Notes: generated by a model not told the origin, from the sequence alone. 9,277 bases of DNA from Gemmataceae bacterium (GCA_009691815.1 SIAL01000117.1:1-9277); one strand, 5' to 3'; shown: positions 1 through 7,167, counted from the stretch's first letter. Program-made: numbers and translations.

Positions 1-2
1 AG

Positions 3-707
3 GCAATCCAAGGGAGGGGGTTTTGCATCATTAGTGTCGGGGCCGAAAGCACCCGGGAGGCGTGTGATTTCGCCAGACATGCCGAGGGTCTTGGGGCCAG
101 TGCGGTGATGGCCATTCCCCCGGTTGCCACAAGGCTTGGTACCGGCGCGACAAAAGCCTATTTCACGGCGATTGCCGAAAGTGTTTCCATTCCCCTCGTG
201 GTCCAGGATGCCTCGGCCTATGTGGGCGCGGCCATTGACATGAGCGTGTATCTGGATTTACTGGCGAAGTTTGGCAGCGACCGCATCCTATTCAAACCGG
301 AAGCCAGCCCCTTGGGGCCAAACCTGTCCAAGCTTCGCGATGCCACAGGGGGAAAAGCGCGCATTTTTGAGGGTTCCGGTGGGATCAACCTCGTGGATTG
401 TCACCGGCGCGGAATTGTCGGAACGATCCCCGGCACGGATCTCCTTGATGGTATCGTTGCCCTTTGGAGGGCGCTTGAGGCAAGAGACGAGGACCGCATT
501 TACCAATTGTCCTTCCCCATAAGCGCCATGGTTGCCTTGCAGATTCAGGGGGGGCTTGATGGCTTTCTTGGAATCGAAAAATACCTCCTCAAAAAGCGAG
601 GGCTTTTTGTCAACACCCTGCAAATTCAGCCTGTCGGTTGGCAGATCGACCCGGAAACAGAGGCCGAGGTAGACCGCCTGTTTGCCAAGATGAAAGCCGC
701 CCTTTGA
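3..707 (+). CDS. DapA-family (dihydrodipicolinate synthase / N-acetylneuraminate lyase superfamily) aldolase, 5'-truncated by the window edge
   Basis: The frame is open from the left edge, so this is the C-terminal 234 residues of a protein that is usually about 300 aa; roughly the first 65-75 residues lie outside. The visible part follows the TIM-barrel pattern of the DapA/NanA superfamily. A strand and helix reading ISVGAESTREACDFARHAEGL is followed by AVMAIPP, then YFTAIAESVSIPLVVQD, then ILFKPEA. The lysine of FKPEA (codon 294-296) aligns with the Schiff-base lysine of class I pyruvate-type aldolases. A glycine-rich segment (EGSGGINL, then GIVGTIPGTDLLD) matches the later barrel strands. 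The tyrosine usually found in the YNxP motif is replaced by Gln (codon 204-206), followed by Asp, so true DHDPS activity is doubtful. Its stop overlaps the likely start of the transporter gene, which suggests co-expression. The family is confident; substrate is unknown, with a keto-acid or sugar-acid lyase as the best guess. Confidence 0.85.
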   Translation, partial: AIQGRGFCIISVGAESTREACDFARHAEGLGASAVMAIPPVATRLGTGATKAYFTAIAESVSIPLVVQDASAYVGAAIDMSVYLDLLAKFGSDRILFKPEASPLGPNLSKLRDATGGKARIFEGSGGINLVDCHRRGIVGTIPGTDLLDGIVALWRALEARDEDRIYQLSFPISAMVALQIQGGLDGFLGIEKYLLKKRGLFVNTLQIQPVGWQIDPETEAEVDRLFAKMKAAL

Positions 708-1993
708 ATCCCAGCCAACCCACAACTGTTCGTTATCAAACCGTTGGCTGGTTAACCTTGGCCGCCGCGCTTGCCTACCTTTGTCGTAACGCCGTGAGTG
801 TGGCGGAAAGCACGATCCGCGCCGACATGGGGTTGACCTTGGGCCAATCCGGTTGGTTCATGGGTGCCTTTTTTTGGACTTATGCCATCTTCCAAGTGCC
901 AAGCGGTTGGTTCTCGGGGCGTTTTGGCACACGAAACGCACTTACCATTTTCGCCCTAGGATGGGCATTCGCCATGATGGGTATCGGAATCGCCCCCGTT
1001 TTTTGGCTCCTCCTTCTGGGCCAATTGGTGATGGGGGTTGCCCAAGCGGGGATTTTTCCCGCCTCGGCCAACTCCATCGGCCACTGGATGCCGTTGGCGC
1101 ACCGAACCCTGGCATGCGGGTTCCTCGCCGCAGGAATGCAAATTGGGGCGGTCCTGGCCAGTGGGCTTACCGGGGTGTTCATGACCCCGTTGGGCTGGCG
1201 CCTAACTTTTTTTCTTTTCGCTCTACCCAGTGTTGTTTGGGCCGTTGGTTTTTACTTTCAATTCCGGGATCGTCCAAACCAAATGGAAAAAGTGAACGCC
1301 CTTGAACTGGCCTTGATCGGTTCCGGGCGGGAAACTGTGGGGGAAAATCCACTCGCGAAAACGAATGAATTTTGGAATTTGATGACCATTGCCAATCGAC
1401 CTGTCATGTGGTTTCTTTGTGGGCAACAAATTTGTCGAGCGGCGGGGTACATGTTTTTCGCCAGTTGGTTTCCCACATTCCTCCAGGAAACCCGTGGAGT
1501 TTCCGTGGCCCAATCGGGAATTTTACAGGGATTGGTACTGGTGGGGGCACTGATTGGCAGCCTAATTGGCGGGATGCTTACCGATTTTATCTGGCGAAGG
1601 ACAGGCAATAATCGGCTGAGCCGCTCGGGGGTCGGCGCCGGGGCTTTGGGTATTTGTGGCTTGTTGATTTTTGGGGCATGGTTTGTGGAAAATCCCACCA
1701 TAGCCGTGGGGCTTATGGCTCTGGGATCCTTGTTTGCGGCTTTGGCGGGACCTTGCGCCCTAGCCGCGACCATTGATATAGGAGGGAACCGTGTTCCCCA
1801 AGTTTACGGTTTGATGAATATGAGCGGGAATTTTGCCGCCGCGGCCTGCCCGGTGCTTGTGGCCAAATTGTTTCAATGGACCGAAAATTGGAATGTGGTC
1901 CTGCTTTTGTTTTCCGGAGTCTATCTTGCGGGCGCGGCCTGCTGGGTGTTTGCCAATCCAAAAACCGATCGCCCAAAAACCACATTCAAATGA
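704..1993 (+). CDS. Major facilitator superfamily transporter, resembling the anion:cation symporter (ACS) family
   Basis: This 429-aa integral membrane protein has about twelve hydrophobic segments and the usual MFS length. Features of the ACS-like branch are visible. There is a TM1 region with LAYLCRNAVSVAESTI and a motif-A-like loop at residues 68-77 (GWFSGRFGTR). The TM4 region reads GVAQAGIFPASANSIGHWMP, then GWRLTFF precedes TM6. A charged central loop (about residues 185-225) separates the halves, and the second half repeats motif A as GGMLTDFIWRR (289-299). The usual Asp of motif A is Gly72 in the first copy but is kept as Asp294 in the second. I chose the TTG at 704, which overlaps the upstream TGA (TTGA); the frame stays open to an earlier TTG at 638, but that would add 22 hydrophilic residues deep inside the upstream gene. 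The overlap suggests translational coupling and that the pump imports the aldolase's substrate precursor. The family is known to carry organic and sugar-acid anions; the substrate here is unknown. Confidence 0.88.
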   Translation: MNPSQPTTVRYQTVGWLTLAAALAYLCRNAVSVAESTIRADMGLTLGQSGWFMGAFFWTYAIFQVPSGWFSGRFGTRNALTIFALGWAFAMMGIGIAPVFWLLLLGQLVMGVAQAGIFPASANSIGHWMPLAHRTLACGFLAAGMQIGAVLASGLTGVFMTPLGWRLTFFLFALPSVVWAVGFYFQFRDRPNQMEKVNALELALIGSGRETVGENPLAKTNEFWNLMTIANRPVMWFLCGQQICRAAGYMFFASWFPTFLQETRGVSVAQSGILQGLVLVGALIGSLIGGMLTDFIWRRTGNNRLSRSGVGAGALGICGLLIFGAWFVENPTIAVGLMALGSLFAALAGPCALAATIDIGGNRVPQVYGLMNMSGNFAAAACPVLVAKLFQWTENWNVVLLLFSGVYLAGAACWVFANPKTDRPKTTFK

Positions 1994-2020
1994 GATAAAA
2001 TCTAACAATAGCATTAATGA

Positions 2021-3115
2021 TTATTTGACAGAATCGTAAGCAGCATAAATGGCTTCTTTTAATAAAGAAATGTCAAGCTTTGAATTAACAAAAAATGAAA
2101 CCCAGTTTGGATTGTCAATTGGTTCGTGTTTAATCGCAAGTGAAAGGTTGTCAATAACAATTGAGCTTAATGGTAAGTTAATTGAGTTTCCTTTTTTTAA
2201 TATATAAACTCTGGCTATAGTTTTAGATGGTTTGTTGTGAATGTGGATTTTGAAATATGATGTATTGTCAACGTATTGAATTGGTCGTTCATCACCACAA
2301 ATAGATTTAAAAATTTCAAATACCTCTAATTCTTCATCGGTTGTTATAACTAAGTTTTTTTCAATTACTTTGTTAGGTGATAGCGTTGTGTTTGCCTGTG
2401 AAATTAAATTAGTTAGATTTTGTAATTTCGCCCATTCCTGTATAGCAATTCTGACAATATCTTTCCAATAATCAACAACATTTGCAGTCATCTGCCGCGA
2501 TTCAATATTTCTAACCGCAAGTTTAATAAATTCAGATGAAGGTTCCAGTAATTTATTTAGTTCATTTATCAGTAAATGTTTTTTAACTTTATTTTGTGCG
2601 AATAACTTTATATTTTCAGGATTAAAAACGCTTTTTTGAATAACTATCAAAAAACTAAAAACATCGGTTGGAATATTTTCATCCGAAAGAACATCCCAAA
2701 TCAGAAATGGTTCTTTGTCCATAATGTTTGGTGATGTTAAATCAGTAAAAAACCTCCAATTAATACCATTTGTCAAAATCCCTAACTTTACCTCTTGACA
2801 TTTTGCATAATAATCCGATAGTTGTTCGTCAAATAGTGATATTTTTTTTCCGGCATCTTTTGCTTCTACAAAAAAAACAGGCTTGCTATTAATAAAAAAG
2901 GCCCAATCGACAGGTTTATTGGAGCGTCCAGGTCCGAAATCCACTTTAAATTCTGGTATACATTCGCGTGGATCGGTAAGGTCATACCCAAGAATACTAA
3001 AAACTGGTCCAATCAACGCTTGTTTAGTTGCTTGTTCATTTCCTTTTACATGTTCATATACATCATTTACTTTTCGAATATGAGAGACTAATGATTCTTT
3101 TAGTTGTTCTGACAT
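2021..3115 (-). CDS. Solitary HsdR N-terminal-like PD-(D/E)xK nuclease (orphan type I restriction R-like protein)
   Basis: This 364-aa protein matches the pattern of the type I restriction HsdR N-terminal nuclease domain. Glu27 lies in the NEQATKQALIGPVF helix, followed by LGYDLTDP. Asp70 lies in PVDWAFF, and Glu84-Ala-Lys86 in FFVEAKD gives the PD...ExK core. Gln98...Tyr102 (QLSDY) matches the conserved QxxxY motif, then ILTNGINWRFFTD (113-125) follows as in HsdR. Full HsdR proteins are about 1000 aa and carry a SF2 helicase motor; none is present here. Residues 130-250 look largely helical, and residues 257-364 form a second region starting ITTDEELEVFEIFK that I associate with solitary HsdR_N-type proteins. 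The start is supported by an AGGAG box 5 nt upstream. The gene is markedly A+T-rich (for example 13 G+C in 60 bases at 2581-2640, against 37 in 60 at 5401-5460), so horizontal acquisition is likely. There is no adjacent hsdM or hsdS. A defence role is inference. Confidence 0.82.
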   Translation of the reverse strand: MSEQLKESLVSHIRKVNDVYEHVKGNEQATKQALIGPVFSILGYDLTDPRECIPEFKVDFGPGRSNKPVDWAFFINSKPVFFVEAKDAGKKISLFDEQLSDYYAKCQEVKLGILTNGINWRFFTDLTSPNIMDKEPFLIWDVLSDENIPTDVFSFLIVIQKSVFNPENIKLFAQNKVKKHLLINELNKLLEPSSEFIKLAVRNIESRQMTANVVDYWKDIVRIAIQEWAKLQNLTNLISQANTTLSPNKVIEKNLVITTDEELEVFEIFKSICGDERPIQYVDNTSYFKIHIHNKPSKTIARVYILKKGNSINLPLSSIVIDNLSLAIKHEPIDNPNWVSFFVNSKLDISLLKEAIYAAYDSVK

Positions 3116-3120
3116 GATGG

Positions 3121-3128
3121 CTCCTTTT
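3121..3128 (-). promoter_or_regulatory. Ribosome binding site of the HsdR-like nuclease gene
   Basis: Read on the minus strand this is AAAAGGAG, followed by five bases (CCATC) and then the ATG whose complement is at 3113-3115. It is a near-consensus Shine-Dalgarno box at good spacing and fixes the start of the nuclease. Confidence 0.75.
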
Positions 3129-3611
3129 GACTACTAAAAAACAATCCTGTCGTTCACAATCTAAATAGGTTTTTTTATTTAAATTATGCCGGAGTAGGTT
3201 ATTCAAAAAAAAGGACCAAACGGGGTCTATACCGGCAATTTGGCTGTGAAATCGTTTGATTTCTGGATTTCTATGCACATGTTTGGCATGGTTCAAGGCT
3301 GTTTTGGTTCCGATTCCTAGAATTTTTGGAAATTAGGGTCCTTGTTGGTTCGAATTGTTCAAGTCAGCTGTCACTTTATTTCGTATTTCGCATTAGTTTC
3401 TGAGAGGGGTTTTGAATACTTTCCCGTTATTTGGGGAAGACCTATTAAGCATCAAGTCTTACTCGAATGCCTTCAGGCATTACTTTTCCGTAACTCCCTT
3501 TCATCCCGGTTTCCTGTTGATTCGTTCCGGGAGGGCGTTATCCTTCCAAGTAACTGCTAATTCTCTTTGCTTCCCCAAGTTCGGGTTTTCACTTAACGAC
3601 CCTATTGTTTT
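3129..3611. other. About 0.5 kb intergenic region between two divergent genes
   Basis: This region separates the minus-strand nuclease from the plus-strand cytochrome and must hold both their promoters. The first 80 bases are A+T-rich like the nuclease gene; composition becomes more mixed after about 3200. I see no convincing gene: the open frames across it are short, low in recognisable motifs and mostly start with rare codons. It holds a 16-bp palindrome (3466-3481) and a 6-bp inverted repeat with a 17-nt loop (3504-3532, TCCCGG/CCGGGA). I could not identify a well-formed -35/-10 pair for either gene. The composition boundary inside it may mark the end of the acquired segment. Confidence 0.6.
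3466..3481. repeat. 16-bp palindrome, possible operator
   Basis: AATGCCT-TC-AGGCATT is a perfect 7-bp inverted repeat with a 2-nt centre. The centre is too short for a good RNA hairpin, so a dimeric protein-binding site is more likely if it is functional. It lies about 140 bp upstream of the cytochrome start codon and about 350 bp upstream of the nuclease start. The symmetry is seen directly; a regulatory role is inference. Confidence 0.35.
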
Positions 3612-3617
3612 GGAGGG
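3612..3617 (+). promoter_or_regulatory. Ribosome binding site that sets the cytochrome gene start
   Basis: GGAGGG followed by AAATC and ATG at 3623 is a strong Shine-Dalgarno box at 5-nt spacing. It favours the ATG at 3623 over an in-frame TTG at 3605 that lies upstream of the box and would spoil the signal peptide's N-terminus. Confidence 0.8.
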
Positions 3618-3622
3618 AAATC

Positions 3623-6568
3623 ATGCGTATTGCTGTGGCTTTGCCGCTGATTGCCTTATCTTTTTGCGGGGGCATCGCCAACGCGGGGGACATCGGGTTG
3701 GAGGCACAATGGCTTTGGAACAGCCGCTATCCACGGGCCAATGAAACCGTTCGGTTCCGTCGCGAATTCATCGTAAATGGCTTGAAGATTCGATCCACCT
3801 TGCGGGGCCTTGCCGATGATCAGGCCAAAGTATTCCTTGACGGTCGCCTGATCACCGAGGTCACTTCCGCCAAGCGATTTACCCAGATTGAACAGGTCCC
3901 GCTCAAACAGGGCAAAAACCTTATCGAGGTCGAGGCGCACAATCGGGGTGGAGCAGGGGGAGTCTTGTTGCAGTTGGACTGGACAGATACCGGGGGCCAG
4001 GCCAGGCGATTGGTAACCGAAGGCGATTGGGAGGCATGTGGCGCGGATGGTAATTGGCGTCCCGCGACGGGGTTGGGCCTGCTTGGGATCGCTCCATGGT
4101 GGCGGCCTGCCGGTGAACACAATGACTACGACCAATGGAAGCGGGCTATCGGTTCCGGTAAAGCCGACGATGCGGCACGAATGCGTGTGGCATCCGGTTT
4201 CCAAGTGGAGTTGGTTCGGAGCGCAAAGCCCGGCGAAGGTTCTTGGGTCAGTCTGACTTTCGACAAGGTAGGTCGCCTATTCATTGGCCGTGAAGGCCCG
4301 GGAATCCTGCGGATGACGCTGCCAAAAATCGGGCAAACCGCTCCTGTACCGGACATTAAAGTCGAACTCATCAACGACAAGCTCGAAGAATGCCGGGGCC
4401 TCCTCTGGGCATTTGACAGCCTGTACGCCAACGCAAACAACTCGAAGGGGCTTTATCGGCTTCGTGACACCAATGGCGACGATAAATTCGATGAGGTCAA
4501 ACTCCTTAGGGCAACAGGCGGGGGGGTAGGCCACGGCCGCAATGGGCTAACCCTTGGCCCGGACAATTTGATCTATGTGATTCATGGCAACAACACCCTT
4601 GTTTCGGAAAAGGACCGGATGATACCCGATAAATCGCCTTTGAGGAACATTGCCGAGGATCGACTTCGGCCTGCTTTTTGGGATCGGTTTCTGTTTGATT
4701 ATGATGCCAGGGTTCCATCCGGTTATGTCGCTAGGACTGATGCGGAGGGAACTATGTGGCAAGTTTTTGCGGGTGGCTTTCGCAACCCTTACGGTGTGGA
4801 TTTCAATGCGGCGGGCGACCTCTTTACCTTTGACGCAGACAACGAAGGGGATCAAGGAACCCCGTGGTATCGACCGAATCGGATCAATCATATCACAAGC
4901 GGCGGCGATTTTGGTTTTCGCCAGGGGTCGGCTAATCGACCGGGTTATTATGCGGAACACTTGCCCGCCATCCTCAATATGGGATTGGCCTCCCCGACTG
5001 GGGTAAGATCGGGGCATAGGGGCTCCTTTCCCTCACCTTATAAAGAGGCGCTGTTTGTTTGCGACTGGTCCTATGGCCGTATTCATGCGATTCATCTCGA
5101 CCCATTTATAACCGCCTCGTATCGATCTAGGGCGGAGTTGTTCCTTGAAGGGCAACCACTCAATGTGACCGACATGACTTTCGGGCCCGATGGGGCTATG
5201 TATTTTACCACCGGGGGGCGCGGCACCCAGTCGGGTCTTTATCGCGTGCGATGGGTGGGGAAGGGCCCAGTTCCTGCCGCTGTCCCAAGTGAATTGGACC
5301 AATCGAATCACATGAGGCGACGCCAACTGGAACGGTGGCACACGATGGTCGGACCCACTGCGCTTGAGGAAATTTGGCCTTTCCTTGGCAATGAGGATGT
5401 TTGGATCCGCCACGCGGCTAGGGTTGGGTTGGAACGGCAACCGGTCGAACTTTGGCGAGAGCGTGCGTTAAAATCTCCGACCACGCCCGAAGCCGCGAGG
5501 ATCACGATTTCCGCATTGCTGGCCCTTGCCCGAGTCGCCGCCGAGCCCTCCTTACTTTGGCCAATAGTTGAACGAATCAATGCCTTGCCGCTGGATAAAC
5601 TAACCCTCGAAGATCGGCTTGATGCTTGGCGCGTCTACTCGGTGGCCTTTACCCGATTGGGAAAGCCCGAAGCCAAGGTGGCCAAGGCCGTGACCGAAAT
5701 ACTCATGAAGCAATACCCAAATGATTTGGAAGAACCGAATCAACGGCTGGGAGAATTGCTCGCCTTTCTCGAATGGCCATCCTTGGTCCAAAAAACAATT
5801 CCTCGACTGGAACAGGCGGTCGAACAAGAAGATAAACTGGCCTACTTAACTCTGCTCAGTAGTGTTCGGGTTGGCTGGACGCTTGATTTGAAAAAGCGCT
5901 ATTTCTTCGAGTTGGGAAAAACGGACCATTTCGATGGAGGAAATCTCCTTCCCATCGCGATCAACGGCATTCGCGAGGAGGCCCTTGCGGGTTTGTCGGA
6001 TCTGGAGCGGCGCGAATTGGGTTCGCTTCTCGAACCGGCTGAGGAAAGGAAAGGGGATGGAGCGGCAGCGGGGCCTGCCCGCCCAATCGTTCGGGAATGG
6101 AAGCTTGAGGATTTGGAGTTGGCGGTGAAAAACCAAAACATTCCCCGCGATGTCAAACGGGGGGAAAAGTTGTTTACCGAAGCCCTTTGCATCCGATGTC
6201 ACCGTGTTGGAACCGAGGGGCGGACCTTCGGCCCGGACCTGACCTTTGTTGCCGCTCGATTTGGTCCTCGCGACCTGCTGGAACATACCCTGCTTCCCTC
6301 CAAGGTCATCGAAGGTAAATACCGGCAGACCATCGTCGAAACGAAATCTGGCCGACTGTTTACGGGACGAACGATCGGGGGGGATACGGGCAACCTGCTG
6401 CTCGCCTCCGATCCCTTTCGTCCCACCAAGGTCACCAAGGTTCCCCTCAAGGAGATCGAAACCCGTAAGGATTCGCCCGTTTCGTCCATGCCTGTGGGTT
6501 TGCTAAACTCCCTGACCCAAACGGAGATTCTGGACCTGTTGGAATATCTGCGGACTGGCAAGCAATGA
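3623..6568 (+). CDS. Secreted PVC-type beta-propeller protein with C-terminal cytochrome c (CxxCH) domain
   Basis: This 981-aa protein begins with a type I signal peptide (MRIAVALPLIALSFCGGIANA, likely cut after Ala21), so it should act outside the cytoplasmic membrane. Residues about 25-160 form a beta-sandwich-like module (AQWLWNS, VRFRREF, then AKVFLDGRLI). Residues about 187-545 match the PVC propeller family annotated as putative membrane-bound dehydrogenase (TIGR02604-like). Hallmarks are a Ca-loop-like DTNGDDKFD at 282-290 and TPWYRPNRINH at 413-423. Residues about 575-810 are helical and HEAT-like. Residues about 843-981 are the TIGR02603-like haem domain: CIRCH at 856-860 binds haem c, and Met956 in SSMPVGLL is the probable distal ligand. 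The family resembles soluble PQQ sugar dehydrogenases in its propeller, so oxidation of a carbohydrate with electron transfer to the haem is a reasonable guess, but the biochemistry of the family is largely unproven. The gene appears intact with no frameshift. Confidence 0.92.
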   Translation: MRIAVALPLIALSFCGGIANAGDIGLEAQWLWNSRYPRANETVRFRREFIVNGLKIRSTLRGLADDQAKVFLDGRLITEVTSAKRFTQIEQVPLKQGKNLIEVEAHNRGGAGGVLLQLDWTDTGGQARRLVTEGDWEACGADGNWRPATGLGLLGIAPWWRPAGEHNDYDQWKRAIGSGKADDAARMRVASGFQVELVRSAKPGEGSWVSLTFDKVGRLFIGREGPGILRMTLPKIGQTAPVPDIKVELINDKLEECRGLLWAFDSLYANANNSKGLYRLRDTNGDDKFDEVKLLRATGGGVGHGRNGLTLGPDNLIYVIHGNNTLVSEKDRMIPDKSPLRNIAEDRLRPAFWDRFLFDYDARVPSGYVARTDAEGTMWQVFAGGFRNPYGVDFNAAGDLFTFDADNEGDQGTPWYRPNRINHITSGGDFGFRQGSANRPGYYAEHLPAILNMGLASPTGVRSGHRGSFPSPYKEALFVCDWSYGRIHAIHLDPFITASYRSRAELFLEGQPLNVTDMTFGPDGAMYFTTGGRGTQSGLYRVRWVGKGPVPAAVPSELDQSNHMRRRQLERWHTMVGPTALEEIWPFLGNEDVWIRHAARVGLERQPVELWRERALKSPTTPEAARITISALLALARVAAEPSLLWPIVERINALPLDKLTLEDRLDAWRVYSVAFTRLGKPEAKVAKAVTEILMKQYPNDLEEPNQRLGELLAFLEWPSLVQKTIPRLEQAVEQEDKLAYLTLLSSVRVGWTLDLKKRYFFELGKTDHFDGGNLLPIAINGIREEALAGLSDLERRELGSLLEPAEERKGDGAAAGPARPIVREWKLEDLELAVKNQNIPRDVKRGEKLFTEALCIRCHRVGTEGRTFGPDLTFVAARFGPRDLLEHTLLPSKVIEGKYRQTIVETKSGRLFTGRTIGGDTGNLLLASDPFRPTKVTKVPLKEIETRKDSPVSSMPVGLLNSLTQTEILDLLEYLRTGKQ

Positions 6569-6572
6569 TGGG

Positions 6573-6592
6573 AACCCTCTAGTGGGAGGGTT
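6573..6592 (+). terminator. Hairpin after the cytochrome gene, weak terminator candidate
   Basis: AACCCTC and GAGGGTT form a perfect 7-bp stem around a 6-nt loop, starting 4 bases after the cytochrome stop codon. No T-tract follows (the next bases are GAACCTTGG), so it is not a standard intrinsic terminator. It could stabilise the 3' end of the mRNA or act with Rho. Confidence 0.35.
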
Positions 6593-6787
6593 GAACCTTG
6601 GTTAAAGGGCCCAGATTTCCCATTCTCCAATAAGGCAGTGATTTGACAGGTGTTTCGAGGAGACCAATCCAATTTGCTATTGTTTCCCCATACATTGGGT
6701 GTAAACTGGCTAACAACTGATGCGGGTTCGGTTGGACATGTGCAAAACCTGACCGCTTCTTTCCAATTTCAAAACGGAGTTGTCAGC

Positions 6788-7102
6788 ATGTCTGGAGAGA
6801 ATCAAGAAGTCCAAACGGAAATGATTGTTAACGACAAGGGTGCCGACACCGGCTATTCCAATTTTGCCCGAGTGACCGCGACACCCGAGGAGGTGATTGT
6901 CGATTTCGCGCTTAATCCCAATCCTTTCGCCACAGGTCGTCAAGAAATCACCGTTCACCAACGCCTTATCATGAATTTCTACACAGCAAAGCGACTCTGG
7001 AGCGCTTTGGGAATGACCCTTCAGCGTCATGAAAACACCTTTGGCGCAATCGAATTGGATGTGCGTCGCCGAGTGACCCTGCCCATTCCCGAAAACAAGT
7101 AA
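6788..7102 (+). CDS. DUF3467 family protein
   Basis: This 104-aa protein matches the pattern of DUF3467. It has YSNFARVTATPEEVIVDF (23-40), then ALNPNPFATGRQEITVHQRLIMNFYTAKRLWSALG split across 41-75, and an end segment LQRHENTFGAIELD (78-91). The family consists of small cytoplasmic proteins of unknown function that are widespread in bacteria; in its typical members the same order appears: asparagine-rich strand, VxxRIxxxPxxAKRLxxAL, then xxYExxFGxI. I chose ATG 6788 because GGAG at 6776-6779 lies 8 nt upstream and the conserved domain begins soon after. The frame stays open upstream to a GTG at 6650, but the extra 46 residues do not resemble the family. No signal peptide or membrane segment is seen. 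It is followed by a strong terminator and preceded by about 220 bp, so it is probably its own transcription unit. Family confident, role unknown. Confidence 0.85.
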   Translation: MSGENQEVQTEMIVNDKGADTGYSNFARVTATPEEVIVDFALNPNPFATGRQEITVHQRLIMNFYTAKRLWSALGMTLQRHENTFGAIELDVRRRVTLPIPENK

Positions 7103-7125
7103 GGTAACCTGATTTCAACGGTTCC

Positions 7126-7155
7126 AACGGGGGTGTTTCACTCCCGTTTTTTTTT
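7126..7155 (+). terminator. Strong intrinsic terminator
   Basis: AACGGGGGTG and CACTCCCGTT pair as a 10-bp stem (one G-U wobble) around a TTT loop, and the stem runs into nine consecutive T residues. It lies 23 bp after the DUF3467 stop and is the clearest transcription signal in the window. Its T-tract ends only 12 bases before the ATG of the next gene on the same strand, which is unusual. Confidence 0.88.
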
Positions 7156-7167
7156 GGACTTACCAGA

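Noticed and set aside
2021..3115. A complete type I restriction-modification system
   Set aside because: No methylase, specificity subunit or helicase motor is encoded in the window; only the nuclease-like N-terminal domain is present.
3063..3296. 77-codon minus-strand open frame upstream of the nuclease
   Set aside because: It overlaps the 5' end of the nuclease gene in another frame, has no ribosome site that I can see, and its translation shows no domain-like pattern.
3623..3667. Lipoprotein signal in the cytochrome (Cys15 in LSFC)
   Set aside because: The residue before Cys is Phe, which does not fit the lipobox, while a normal signal peptidase I site (ANA before GD) lies just after it.
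3412..3744. 110-codon open frame overlapping the start of the cytochrome gene
   Set aside because: It begins with TTG without a ribosome site, overlaps a strongly supported gene by 122 bp, and shows no recognisable motif.
6643..6671. Perfect -35 hexamer TTGACA (6643-6648) as part of a promoter for the DUF3467 gene
   Set aside because: At 17-bp spacing the -10 would be AATCCA, and neither 16-19 bp spacing gives a TATAAT-like box. Planctomycete promoter consensus is also uncertain, so I did not list it as a feature.
6650..6787. N-terminal extension of the DUF3467 protein from GTG 6650
   Set aside because: The extra 46 residues do not match the family, the GTG lacks a ribosome site, and the ATG at 6788 has a good GGAG box 8 nt upstream.
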